Of a stretch of DNA of 64,000 bases, positions 16,896 to 28,956 are shown piece by piece. The position numbers and the translations under genes are program-made. This DNA is from CBDBFH01 sp965204775 (GTDB taxonomy: Bacteria; Pseudomonadota; Alphaproteobacteria; JAPOUT01; G958296285), in NCBI GenBank assembly GCA_965204775.1, contig CBDBFH010000028.1, forward strand, positions 62,001 through 126,000, given 5' to 3'. The notes below the pieces were generated by a model, which saw nothing but the letters and a program-made list of their open reading frames with translations, made no database searches and had not been told where the DNA came from. The stretch's first letter is position 1. The number at the start of each line of letters is the position of its first letter.

Positions 16896-17810
16896 CTATA
16901 TCTGGAAACCCTTTTTGATCGGGGGCAGGTCTTCGAAATCAGGGGCGCGCTTTTCCTGCCCGGCCTTGAAGGCTTCGGCCATATCGGCGGGTTGGAACAT
17001 GCCCGACTGCCAGACGGCTATATGTTTGAGGCTGTCGGCGACGGAGTGGTCGCGGCCATAATTGAGCATCTCCTTCGACCCCCAGACGGCGAGCGGCGAC
17101 TTTTCGGCGATTTGCCGTGCGGTCTTCATCGCTTCGGCGATCATCTCTTCCTGCGTGTCGAAGAGGCGGGTGACGAATCCGGCGGCGAAGGCTTCTTCGG
17201 CGGGCAGGCGGCGTCCGGTATAGGCGAGTTCGCGCACGAGGCCCTGGGGCATGAGGTAAGGCAGGCGGGGGAAGGTTCCGACGTCGGCGGTCATGCCGAT
17301 ATTGATTTCCTGAATGCAGAAGAAGGCGCTGCGGGTTGCGTAGCGGATGTCGCAGGCGGAGGCGAAATCGACGCCGCCGCCGATGCAGCCGCCCTGCACG
17401 GCCATCAGGACCGGGATGCGCGCCTCATCGAGGCAGGAGAAGGTCTGCTGGGTTTCGCTGACCGCCTGCATGAGCCGGGCGCGCCTTCGCCCTTCTTCTT
17501 TGGGGAGGTTTTGAGGCGGACGGGCGAAGACGGACAGGTCCATTCCGGCGGTGAAATGCTTGCCGGTCGAGGAGATGACGAGGACGCGGGCGAGCGCATC
17601 GGCGTCGATCTTGCGCACGATGCGGGGCAGGTCCTGCCAGAAGGCGGGGGTCATGGTGTTGAGTTTGCCGGGGCGATTGAGGATCAGATGGGCGATCCGG
17701 TCCTTGATTTCGAGTTTGAAGCACGGGCTGGCCAGTTCTTCGCCGACGACGGCGGCGTCCGGCGCGGGGGTTTGGGGGCGCAGGGGGGTGATTTTTTCGC
17801 TCTGGCTCAT
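16896..17810 (-). CDS. enoyl-CoA hydratase/isomerase family protein
   Basis: A 304-residue crotonase with oxyanion-hole blocks GKHFTAGMDLSVF and QGGCIGGGVDFASACDIRYA, the acid-rich helix following the second block, and ARLMQAVSETQQTF between them. The order GxDxxxACDIR with a later EINIGMTADVGTFPRLP matches delta3,5-delta2,4-dienoyl-CoA isomerase-like members; I infer this subtype. The start at 17810 has AGGAGAG upstream; the frame is open further up but without a ribosome site. It is divergent from the MaoC gene across 235 bases, and its stop lies 38 bases before the S8 protease gene on the same strand. Confidence 0.85.
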   Translation of the reverse strand: MSQSEKITPLRPQTPAPDAAVVGEELASPCFKLEIKDRIAHLILNRPGKLNTMTPAFWQDLPRIVRKIDADALARVLVISSTGKHFTAGMDLSVFARPPQNLPKEEGRRRARLMQAVSETQQTFSCLDEARIPVLMAVQGGCIGGGVDFASACDIRYATRSAFFCIQEINIGMTADVGTFPRLPYLMPQGLVRELAYTGRRLPAEEAFAAGFVTRLFDTQEEMIAEAMKTARQIAEKSPLAVWGSKEMLNYGRDHSVADSLKHIAVWQSGMFQPADMAEAFKAGQEKRAPDFEDLPPIKKGFQI

Positions 17811-17996
17811 CGGTGCTCTCTCCTGGCGGGCGGGTGAGGCGAATGTATCATGGATCGCGGGCGGGGCAAAAGCCCGGCCCGCGCCGGGGGCGGCGGGTGG
17901 CGGGCTATATTGAGGGGGCGACCGAGGCGGGCCGCCGCGCGGCGCAGGAGGTGTGCGAGGCCGGGGAGTAATCCCCTTTGCGGCGGGGATTTCGGC

Positions 17997-18002
17997 TATA
18001 AT
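17997..18002 (+). promoter_or_regulatory. candidate -10 box of the MaoC-SDR pair
   Basis: A perfect TATAAT 43 bases before the MaoC start codon. No good -35 lies at 16-18 bases; TTGCGG at 17978-17983 is 13 bases away. Only half a promoter is therefore supported. Confidence 0.35.
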
Positions 18003-18045
18003 CCGGGTCTGGATGAAATGGAGATGAAGCACACAGGAGGGGCTG

Positions 18046-18897
18046 ATGGCGATTGACTACGACAAGATCATGGCGCTGGAGGCGAAGGATCAGGCGTTTT
18101 CCTACACCGACCGGGAGACGATGCTCTATGCGCTGGGGGTTGGGCTGGGGCGCGATCCTCTGGCGGAGCGCGAGCTGGCCTATGTCTATGAGAAGGAGCT
18201 GAAGACGGTTCCCAGCATGGCGACGGTGATTGCCTGGGGGGCTGGAGCGCTGGGGGAGAGCGGGATCAATTATATGATGGTGGTTCATGGCGAGCAGCGT
18301 CTTTCGCTGGAGCGTCCGTTGCCGGCTGCCGCCGACATTCTGGCCGACACCCGGGTGACCGGGGCCTATGACAAGGGGAAGGAGAAGGGGGCGCTGATCA
18401 CCACCGAGACGGCGATTCGCCTGAAATCGGGGGAGAAGCTCTGCACGCTGGGTTCGACGGTTTTTGCGCGAGGCGACGGCGGTTTTGGCGGCCCGCGCGA
18501 GGGCGCGCCTGCGCCGCATCCGCTTCCTGAGCGCGATCCGGATCTGGTCTGCGAGGCGGATACGCGCCCCGATCAGGCCCTGCTCTACCGGCTGTGCGGC
18601 GACCGCAATCCGTTGCATGTTGATCCGGTTTTCGCCGGGGCGGCGGGCTTTGAGAAGCCGATCTTGCACGGGCTTTGCACCTATGGCTCGGCCTGCCGGG
18701 CGGTTCTGGCCAATCTGTGCGGCTACGACCACACCCGGATCAGGCAGTTTGACGCGCGTTTTTCTGCGCCGGTGATTCCGGGCGAGACGCTGGCGGTGGA
18801 TGTGTGGCAGGAGGGTCCGGTGGTTTCGTTCCGGGCGCGGGTCAAGGAGCGCGGGGTTGTTGCGCTGAACAATGGCAAATGCGTTCTGGCCTCTTGA
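18046..18897 (+). CDS. MaoC-type double hot-dog enoyl-CoA hydratase
   Basis: A 283-residue hydratase-2 protein. The N-terminal half resembles the substrate-binding hot-dog and the C-terminal half carries the hydratase 2 motif YRLCGDRNPLHVDP with Asp and His of the catalytic dyad, followed by GFEKPILHGLC. It resembles the hydratase 2 domain of peroxisomal multifunctional enzymes, which hydrates 2-enoyl-CoA to (3R)-hydroxyacyl-CoA. A strong AGGAGGGG site precedes the ATG. A short-chain dehydrogenase follows after 3 bases, a sensible next step on a 3-hydroxyacyl product. Confidence 0.88.
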   Translation: MAIDYDKIMALEAKDQAFSYTDRETMLYALGVGLGRDPLAERELAYVYEKELKTVPSMATVIAWGAGALGESGINYMMVVHGEQRLSLERPLPAAADILADTRVTGAYDKGKEKGALITTETAIRLKSGEKLCTLGSTVFARGDGGFGGPREGAPAPHPLPERDPDLVCEADTRPDQALLYRLCGDRNPLHVDPVFAGAAGFEKPILHGLCTYGSACRAVLANLCGYDHTRIRQFDARFSAPVIPGETLAVDVWQEGPVVSFRARVKERGVVALNNGKCVLAS

Positions 18898-18900
18898 CCG

Positions 18901-19740
18901 ATGGAGGATTTCACGGGGGAGAGCGCGGTTGTCACCGGCGCGGGGAGCGGGATAGGCCGGGCGCTGGCGCTGGAGATTGCGCGCCGGCGGGGCCGGGTTT
19001 TTTGCGGCGACATTGACGCGGAGGCGGCGGGCCGGACCGCCGGGGAAATTGCGCGGGGCGGCGGGGCGGCGGAGAGTTTTGCCTGTGACATTTCCGATCC
19101 GGACTCGTGCCGGCGCTTTGCCGCTCAAGCCGGGGAGCGGGCCGGGACGATCAATCTGTTATGCGCCCATGCCGGGGTTGGAGCGGGGGGCGGTCTGGGG
19201 CAGTTGAAGGCGCACAATCGCAGCTGGCTTCTGGCGGTCAATATTGAGGGGATGCTGAACACGATTGAGGCGTTTTTGCCGGGGATGCAGGTTGGCGAGG
19301 GCGAGCGCCATGTGATGCTGACCGGCTCGATGGCGGGGTTGCTGCGCCCTGCGCCGGAGTCGAGTTTTTATGCGATGACCAAATATGCGGTGATCGGGAT
19401 GGCCGAGGCGCTGCGGGCCGATCTGGCGGGGAGCGGGGTTGGGGTTTCGGTTTTGTGTCCGGGTCTGGTCAACACGCGGATCTGGGCGTCGGCGGAGCGG
19501 CGTCAGGAGCGCTTTGGCGGCCCGCGCCGCCTGCCGCCCGAGACGGGCCGGCGCTGGGAGGAGGAGGGTCTTGCTCCGGATTATGTTGCGCGTCTGGCGC
19601 TGGCGGGTGTGCGGGGGGGCGAGTTTTACATTCTGGTTCCCGACGAGGCCCGGCGTCTGGGCGGTTCCTTCAAGGCCCGGATGGAGGAGTTGAACGCGGC
19701 CTTCAAAAAGGGGCTGGAGCGGCTGGCGGCGGCGCGCTGA
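18901..19740 (+). CDS. short-chain dehydrogenase/reductase
   Basis: A 279-residue Rossmann-fold SDR. The cofactor motif is TGAGSGIGRALA (residues 13-24), an acidic GDID follows at the end of strand 2 and suggests NAD(H), and the catalytic Ser and YxxxK are in TGSMAG and YAMTKYAV. The NAG segment is CAHAG. It starts three bases after the MaoC stop, so the pair probably handles the same acyl-CoA pathway. Substrate not determinable. Confidence 0.85.
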   Translation: MEDFTGESAVVTGAGSGIGRALALEIARRRGRVFCGDIDAEAAGRTAGEIARGGGAAESFACDISDPDSCRRFAAQAGERAGTINLLCAHAGVGAGGGLGQLKAHNRSWLLAVNIEGMLNTIEAFLPGMQVGEGERHVMLTGSMAGLLRPAPESSFYAMTKYAVIGMAEALRADLAGSGVGVSVLCPGLVNTRIWASAERRQERFGGPRRLPPETGRRWEEEGLAPDYVARLALAGVRGGEFYILVPDEARRLGGSFKARMEELNAAFKKGLERLAAAR

Positions 19741-19831
19741 TACGGCCTGCCGGGGGGCTGGCGGTTGCCGCCCTTCCGGGCTATACGTCTTCTCTCTTTG
19801 GAGAAAGGTTCGGAATATACGAGGTGCTGCG

Positions 19832-20917
19832 GTGGCTTTTTTGAGGCGCAGATTGTTCTGGGTTCTTCTCGCGCTGGCGTTTGCGGCGGGGGGCGGGTTT
19901 TACATTTTTGCGCCGCAGATTGCGCTGCGCCTGATGGACCGGGCGCTGGCGTCGAATCTGAGCGGCTCGGCGCTGGACGCTTTTCCGGACGGGCTTCATT
20001 TTGTGCTGTGCGGTGCGGGGGGGCCTCTGCCTGATCCCCAGCGTTCCGGCCCGTGTTCGATGGTGATTGCGGGCGATCATGTTTTTGTGATCGACGCGGG
20101 ATCGGGCGGGGTGCGTAATTTGATTAGGATGCGCCTTGCGCCGGGGCGAATCGAGGCGATCTTTTTAACGCATTATCATTCCGACCATATTGACGGACTG
20201 GGAGAGTTGTTGATGCAGCGCTGGGTGGGCGGAGGCCATAAAGAGCCGCCGCCGGTTTATGGGCCGCCGGGGGTGTCGCGGGTGGTGAGCGGCTTCAATC
20301 TGGCCTATGACCTGGATGCCGGCTACCGGGTTGAGCATCACGGCGGGGAGATTGCGCCTTCGACGGGTTCGGGCGGCGAGGCGCGCGGCTTCCCTCTGCC
20401 CCGCGCGGGGGAGGACCGGATCGTCTGGGAGCGGGACGGGGTCAAGGTGACGGCCTTTGCGGTCGATCACACGCCGGTGGAATCGAATGTCGGCTACCGG
20501 TTCGATTATGGAGGCCGGTCAGTGGTGATCAGCGGAGACACGATCAAATCGGCCAATCTGGCGCGGGTGGCGAAGGGGGCGGATCTTCTGGTCCATGAGG
20601 CGCTGTCTTTCCGTCTGGTCGAGCGGATCACCGCCGCCGCCGAGCGGGCCAGGAATGCGCGGGTGGCCAAAATCACCCGCGATATTCTGGACTATCATAC
20701 CCGCCCGGTCGAGGCGGCGCAGATTGCGCAGGAGGCCGGGGTCAAGGCGCTGGTGCTGTATCATATTGTTCCGCCGCTGCCGCTGGCCGCGCTGGAGCGG
20801 GTCTTTCTGGACGGGGTTGGCGCGGCTTATGACGGCGAGGTCATTTTGGGCCGGGACGGAACATTCATCTCCCTGCCCAAAGATTCGGAGGAGGTTGAGG
20901 ATGACAATCTGCTTTGA
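19832..20917 (+). CDS. membrane-anchored metallo-beta-lactamase-fold hydrolase
   Basis: A 361-residue protein with an N-terminal hydrophobic helix (about residues 7-27) acting as anchor or uncleaved signal. The MBL motif HxHxDH is His114-Tyr-His116-Ser-Asp118-His119. Further metal ligands are likely in AFAVDHTPVESN and ISGDTIKS, an arrangement like the RNase Z/arylsulfatase subgroup. Being outside the cytoplasm, it is more likely a phosphodiesterase or sulfatase than tRNase Z. The start is GTG with GAGG nearby. Twenty-seven bases separate it from the second S8 protease gene. Confidence 0.78.
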   Translation: MAFLRRRLFWVLLALAFAAGGGFYIFAPQIALRLMDRALASNLSGSALDAFPDGLHFVLCGAGGPLPDPQRSGPCSMVIAGDHVFVIDAGSGGVRNLIRMRLAPGRIEAIFLTHYHSDHIDGLGELLMQRWVGGGHKEPPPVYGPPGVSRVVSGFNLAYDLDAGYRVEHHGGEIAPSTGSGGEARGFPLPRAGEDRIVWERDGVKVTAFAVDHTPVESNVGYRFDYGGRSVVISGDTIKSANLARVAKGADLLVHEALSFRLVERITAAAERARNARVAKITRDILDYHTRPVEAAQIAQEAGVKALVLYHIVPPLPLAALERVFLDGVGAAYDGEVILGRDGTFISLPKDSEEVEDDNLL

Positions 20918-20944
20918 GGAAGAATCGAGGATCAAAGAGCGAAA

Positions 20945-22699
20945 ATGACGGCTTGCCCGGCCAGCAAATATTTTGCCGCCGCGTTGCTTGCGATTGCGCT
21001 GGCCGGCTGCGGCGCGGGCAGTCCGTCGCTAACCCCCCCGACTGTTTCCCCGCCGGTTATGCCTATGGGGTCAAGCCCCTCCGGTCCCGCGCTCTCGGGG
21101 CCTGCGGCCCGGGCGGAATTCAACGCCCAGCCCAGTCTTGCCGCGATCAACGCCGATCAGGCCTATGCGCGGGGCTTCACCGGCCAGGGCGTGACGATTG
21201 CGGTGCTCGACAATCCGCTTCCCGAAGATCACCCCGAATTTGACAATCCGGCCCAAAAGTTCACCCGCGCTTATGATGATCGCGTGACCATTGCTGCCTG
21301 CGAGAGTTCGTATGGGCATGGGGCCCGGGTTGCCAGCGTCGCCGGGGCCGACCGCGACGGGCAGGGCATTCATGGCGTCGCCTATGACGCCCGGATCGCC
21401 GGGATTGATTTTGTGACCGGCTGTAATCCGCCGCGGTTTTATACAAAGACTCCGCCAGGCCTTTTCGGGGACGCCTCCTGGGGGGTGCGTCTGGAGCGGG
21501 CGGTGGCCAGCGGGGCGCCGGTGCTCAATGTCAGTTTGGGCTTTCTGGGTCTCATCAGCGACTACGACGACGCCGACAGGAGCGCCCTGGAAGCAACGGC
21601 CTTTGACAGATCGCTGGCCGCCTTGCGCAGCCGGCTGCCGGACAGCGATCAGAGGCAGATTCGGGTTATCGCCGCCGGCAACTCCCATAATATCTTCCGG
21701 GACGCCGACCTCGACTTGAGGTTGGACGCCACAGATCCGGGCGTGATCGCCGGTCTTCCGGTTCTCTTTGCCGATCTGCTGGGGACATGGATTGTCGCGG
21801 TTGCGGTGGAGGTGAGCGACGCGGGGCAGGCGGGGGGGATCACCGGTTTTTCCAACCGGTGCGGCGTGGCGGCGGCGTTTTGCCTTGCCGCGCCGGGGGC
21901 GAATATTCGGACGGTGGGCTATGACCATGCGGTGGGCGATGCTCCGGATGTGGTGCGGGGGACGTCTTTTGCCGCGCCGCATATTGCCGGGGCGGTGGCG
22001 ATCTTGCTCCAGCAGTTTCCGGGGCTGGGGCATGAAGAGATCGTCACCCGCCTGTTTGCGACGGCGAACAAGCAGGCCCCCTATGACGATGAGGCGATTT
22101 ACGGACAGGGCCTGCTGGATCTGGCGCGGGCGACCCGGCCTTCGGGAGTCTTGCGCATTGCCCGGCAGAGGGTTGTGGACGGGCTGGCCTCGCCGCTTTC
22201 TTCGAGCGCGCTGCTGGCCTCTGCGGCTTTGGGCGATGCGCTGGAGCGGGCCGCCGGGGGCCGGACGCTGGCGGTTTTTGACGCGCTGGATGCGCCGTTT
22301 TTCCTGCCCCTGCCCGCGCTGGTCGGCGCGGTGCGGAACAGGAATGATTCGGCGGAGCGTCTGGCGCATCTGGCCGAGGCCGGTGCTGGCGCCGGGGCGC
22401 GGGTTTTGGGCCCTGTGCGCCTGTTTGCGCTGCACCGGGAGCGGTTTGACGCGGGGCTCCCCGGCGGGTTGCCGGGCGGGCTTTCCAGCCCCTATCTGGG
22501 TCTGGCAGACGGGGGCATTCTGGCCGGGCTGAGCGGGTCCGGAGCGGAGCGGCGCAGTGCGAGCGCGGGGGTTTTCATCAACACCCCCGCCGAGACTTCC
22601 GGGGGCGGCGAAGCGCAGGCGAGGCGGGATGATTCTTCGCCGGCCTTTGCCGGGGCCGGGGGGCATGGTGTTAGGGCTTCAGGCCGGGGTCGTGATTGA
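20945..22699 (+). CDS. lipidated S8 protease, passenger part; barrel lost to a frameshift
   Basis: As read, a 584-residue protein. A lipoprotein signal precedes Cys22 (ALAGCGAG). The S8 triad is intact: Asp89 in VLDNPLPEDHPEF, His125 in YGHGARVAS and Ser341 in GTSFAAPHIAG, with oxyanion Asn246 in AAGNSHN. From about residue 430 it enters the region leading to the barrel, then ends early in a non-homologous tail (HGVRASGRGRD). Removing one base from the G6 run at 22658-22663 joins it seamlessly to the barrel frame ending at 23228, giving about 760 residues and the same architecture as the protein at 14275-16857. Confidence 0.82.
   Translation: MTACPASKYFAAALLAIALAGCGAGSPSLTPPTVSPPVMPMGSSPSGPALSGPAARAEFNAQPSLAAINADQAYARGFTGQGVTIAVLDNPLPEDHPEFDNPAQKFTRAYDDRVTIAACESSYGHGARVASVAGADRDGQGIHGVAYDARIAGIDFVTGCNPPRFYTKTPPGLFGDASWGVRLERAVASGAPVLNVSLGFLGLISDYDDADRSALEATAFDRSLAALRSRLPDSDQRQIRVIAAGNSHNIFRDADLDLRLDATDPGVIAGLPVLFADLLGTWIVAVAVEVSDAGQAGGITGFSNRCGVAAAFCLAAPGANIRTVGYDHAVGDAPDVVRGTSFAAPHIAGAVAILLQQFPGLGHEEIVTRLFATANKQAPYDDEAIYGQGLLDLARATRPSGVLRIARQRVVDGLASPLSSSALLASAALGDALERAAGGRTLAVFDALDAPFFLPLPALVGAVRNRNDSAERLAHLAEAGAGAGARVLGPVRLFALHRERFDAGLPGGLPGGLSSPYLGLADGGILAGLSGSGAERRSASAGVFINTPAETSGGGEAQARRDDSSPAFAGAGGHGVRASGRGRD
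22658..22663 (+). other. G6 tract at the frame break of the second S8 protease
   Basis: Six G residues. With six, translation runs to a stop at 22699; with five, it continues through AGAGGMVLGLQAG into the barrel. This makes the tract the simplest site of the single-base insertion. Tracts of this length can slip, and they are also common sites of sequencing error. Confidence 0.6.
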
Positions 22700-23228
22700 A
22701 GACAAGGCGGCGCTGGGCACGCAGGCGCAAGGGGCCTTTGGCCCCTTTGAGCGGACGGAGACCTTTTTCACCGGCCTGGACGCGGCTCTGCCGGTGACCG
22801 AGGCGTTTTCGCTGTTTGCCGCGGCCCATGCCGGATGGACGCGCGCGCCTTCGATTGAGGCCGCGGGCCTGCTGCAGGAGGTGTCGCCTCTGCTGACCAG
22901 CGCCTTTGAGATCGGCCTTGCCGGGTCGGGGATCGTGCGGGAGGGGGATCGTCTGGCGCTGCGCCTGTCGCAGCCGCTCCGGGTTGAGCGGGGCGAGGGC
23001 GAACTGGCCTGGCCGACGGGCCGCCGCCCCGACCGCAGCGTTGTGTTTGCACGCGAGACGATTGAGCTGGCCCCGTCCGGGCGGGGGCTGGATTTGGAAC
23101 TGGCCTATGCCCTGCCCTTTGAGCGCGGGCGTTTTGGCTTTGCGCTGGCGGTTTCGCGCGAGGCGGGCCATGTGCGGGCGCGGGGAGCGGAGTTTTCCGC
23201 CGCGCTGTTTTTCCTGCGGCGTTTTTGA
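22664..23228 (+). pseudogene. out-of-frame beta-barrel part of the second S8 protease
   Basis: In the +1 shifted frame about 185 residues align with the barrel of the protein at 14275-16857: shared blocks include ETFFTGL, LLTSAFEIGL versus LLASAFEIGL, LRLSQPLR, and APSGR, then GHVRAR versus GHVRAA near the end, closing in a terminal Phe (FLRRF). An open frame extends upstream to 22557 but lacks a ribosome site and a signal peptide, so independent expression as a secreted barrel is unlikely. Best read as the 3' part of the gene starting at 20945. Confidence 0.75.
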
Positions 23229-23449
23229 GGCCGGTTCAAGGCGTGTAGTCGAGATTGGGGGCGAGCCATTTTTCGGCCTGGGCGACGCTCCAGCCTTTGC
23301 GGCGGGCATAGTCTTCGAGCTGGTCGCGGCCGATTTTTCCGAGGCCGAAATAAGCGCTTTGCGGGTGGCTGAAATACAGCCCGCTAACCGAGGCCCCCGG
23401 CCACATGGCGCAGGATTCGGTCAGGCGGATTCCGGTGTTTTTTTCCGCC

Positions 23450-26934
<3,485 letters not shown>

Positions 26935-26938
<4 letters not shown>

Positions 26939-27798
26939 GATGCGGCTCCTGGCGCGTCTCCGGCGGCGGGGCCCAGCCCCAGCGCGGCGCAGACCTGAGC
27001 GGTCACCGCGGCCTGATTGAGGGTGTAGAAATGGAGGGCCTCGAAGCCTTCGGCGCGCAAGGTTCGGCATTGGCGCAGGGCGACTTCGACGGCGCATTGG
27101 CGGCGTGCCTGGCGGTCGCCATCGAGGCCGCGATAGGCGCGGCGCAGCCAGCGTGGCAGGCGCGCGCCGCATTTTCTGGCCATGCGCCGCATTCCGGCGA
27201 AATTGGTGGTGGGGATGATTCCGGGGACGATGGGGATGGTGATTCCGGCGCGGGTTGCGCGCTCGCGCAGCCGGAGGATGGCCTGGTCGTCGAAGCAGAA
27301 TTGGGTGATGGCGCGGTCTGCGCCGGCGGCGATTTTGCGCTTGAGGAGATCGAGGTCGCAGCGGCTGGAGGCGGAGTCGGGATGGGTTTCGGGATAGGCG
27401 CTGACGCTGACCTCGAAATTGCCGGCGGCGCGGATGGCGGCGACGAAGTCTGGGGTTGAGGCGAAGCCTTGCGGGTGGGGGCGATAGGGCTGCATATCGG
27501 GCATATCGCCGCGCAGGGCGACGATATGGCGCACGCCCTTGCGCCAGTAGTCGCGCAGGGTTTCTTCGAGCTGGGCGCGGGTTTCGCCGACGCAGGTCAG
27601 ATGTGCGGCGGGGGCGAGCCGGGTCTGCCGGAGGATTTGCATGACGGTGGCATGGGTTCGGGCGCGCAGGCTTCCGCCGGCGCCGTAGGTGACCGAGACG
27701 AAGACGGGGGAGAAGCCGGCGAGCGCATTGAGGGCGCGCCAGAGGGCGGCCTCCATTTCGGGCGTGCGGGGGGGGAAGAATTCGAAGGAGACTTGCAT
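26935..27798 (-). CDS. metF: methylenetetrahydrofolate reductase MetF
   Basis: FAD enzyme reducing 5,10-methylene-THF to 5-methyl-THF, the methyl donor for MetH. Blocks: SFEFFPPRTPE at the N-terminus, VSVTYGAGGSLRART, HLTCVG, ALRGDMP, AYPETHPDS and TQFCFD. At 287 aa it is slightly short but complete. It overlaps metH by four bases and starts 7 bases after the regulator, so the order is regulator-metF-metH on one transcript. Confidence 0.95.
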
Positions 27799-27805
27799 GG
27801 GGGGC

Positions 27806-28804
27806 TCAGGCGGCGGGGCGGGGGCGGCGGGCGGCCCAGATGGAGACGGTCAGTTGCCGGGCCTGTCCACTGCCGGGGGGCAGGTGGCGGACGGCTTCGG
27901 TCCGGAGTCCGGCGGCGCTGAGCCATTGGGCGACCTCGTTTTCGGCGAATCCCAGTCTGCGGTGGTGATGTTCGGCGCGGAGGAATTCGAGGGAATGGGG
28001 TGCGAAATCGGCGATGAGGAGTCTGCCGCCGGGTGCGAGGGTTCGGGCGGCCTCACGGATGGCGCGGCGGGGCGCGTCGAGGTAATGGAGGACCTGATGC
28101 ATGACGGCGAAATCGGCCTGTCCGCCGGCGAGGGGCAGGGCGAAGAGGTTTTCCTGTTCGAGGCGGCAATGGGCGAGTCCGGCGCGGGAAAGTTGGACGC
28201 GGGCCAGGGCGAGCATTTCGGGGCTGATGTCGAATCCGATTCCGGCTTCGATTTGTGCGGCGAAGATTTCGAGCATTCTGCCGGTTCCGGTTCCCAGATC
28301 GAGCATGAGGCGTTTGCGGTTTTTTCCGGCGGCGGCGAGGAGGGCGGCTTCGATGCGGTTTTCGGAGGCGTGGAGTGCGCGGATTTGTGCCCATTTATGG
28401 GCGTTTTTGCGGAAATAGGCGGCGGCGCGGCGGGTTCGCTGGCGGCGGACGGCGCGCAGGCGCTCGCGGTCGCGGGCCAGGATTCGGTCGCGGGCGGGGA
28501 GCAGAGCGAGGAGGGCGGCGAGGACCCGGCTTTGTTCTTCGCCTTCGGGCAGGCGATAGAAGCTTTGGCGGCCCTCGCGGTGGCAGCGGACGAGTCCGGC
28601 CTGTCCCAGCACTTTGAGGTGGCGGCTCATTCCTGGCTGGCTTTGCATGAGGATGGCGGCGAGTTCGCCGACCATGGCTTCGCCCTGTTCGAGGATGGCG
28701 AGGATTCGCAGTCTGGTGGACTCGCCACCGGCGCGCAGGGAGGCGAGCAGGATCTCGATGCCGGGCGGCGTGCGTGCGGGCGATGTGGCGGGGGTGGCGG
28801 GCAT
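27806..28804 (-). CDS. ArsR-type regulator fused to a SAM-dependent methyltransferase
   Basis: A 332-residue two-domain protein. Residues about 15-95 form an ArsR winged helix (RLRILAILEQGEAMVGELAAIL, QPGMSRHLKVLGQAGLV). Residues about 165-280 form a class I methyltransferase with motif I LDLGTGTG and post-I GFDISPEM. Such fusions occur next to metF/metH in alphaproteobacteria and related SahR-type regulators respond to S-adenosylhomocysteine; I infer that this protein senses SAM or SAH with its methyltransferase-like domain and controls metF-metH. No ribosome site is visible before the ATG at 28804, so a downstream start is possible. Confidence 0.82.
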   Translation of the reverse strand: MPATPATSPARTPPGIEILLASLRAGGESTRLRILAILEQGEAMVGELAAILMQSQPGMSRHLKVLGQAGLVRCHREGRQSFYRLPEGEEQSRVLAALLALLPARDRILARDRERLRAVRRQRTRRAAAYFRKNAHKWAQIRALHASENRIEAALLAAAGKNRKRLMLDLGTGTGRMLEIFAAQIEAGIGFDISPEMLALARVQLSRAGLAHCRLEQENLFALPLAGGQADFAVMHQVLHYLDAPRRAIREAARTLAPGGRLLIADFAPHSLEFLRAEHHHRRLGFAENEVAQWLSAAGLRTEAVRHLPPGSGQARQLTVSIWAARRPRPAA

Positions 28805-28837
28805 GGGCGGGGGCGGCGCGATTTACATAAACATATG

Positions 28838-28866
28838 ATTATATATTGATATAGTCTCTCTGTCAA
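28838..28866 (-). promoter_or_regulatory. consensus sigma-70 promoter of the regulator-metF-metH operon
   Basis: On the - strand TTGACA (28866-28861), a 17-base spacer and TATAAT (28843-28838), both perfect. Transcription would start near 28831, about 28 bases before the start codon. The surrounding 28821-28854 is strongly AT-rich with repeated ATAT/TGAT elements overlapping the -10 and spacer, a likely binding site for the ArsR-type regulator. Confidence 0.75.
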
Positions 28867-28956
28867 AGGGTTTGGGCAGATTTTTAAGGGGTTGGACAGG
28901 TTGTTTCGGAGCTGGCATTATCCGGCATCCGGCGTGGGGGCCTTTGGCGCGGAGAT

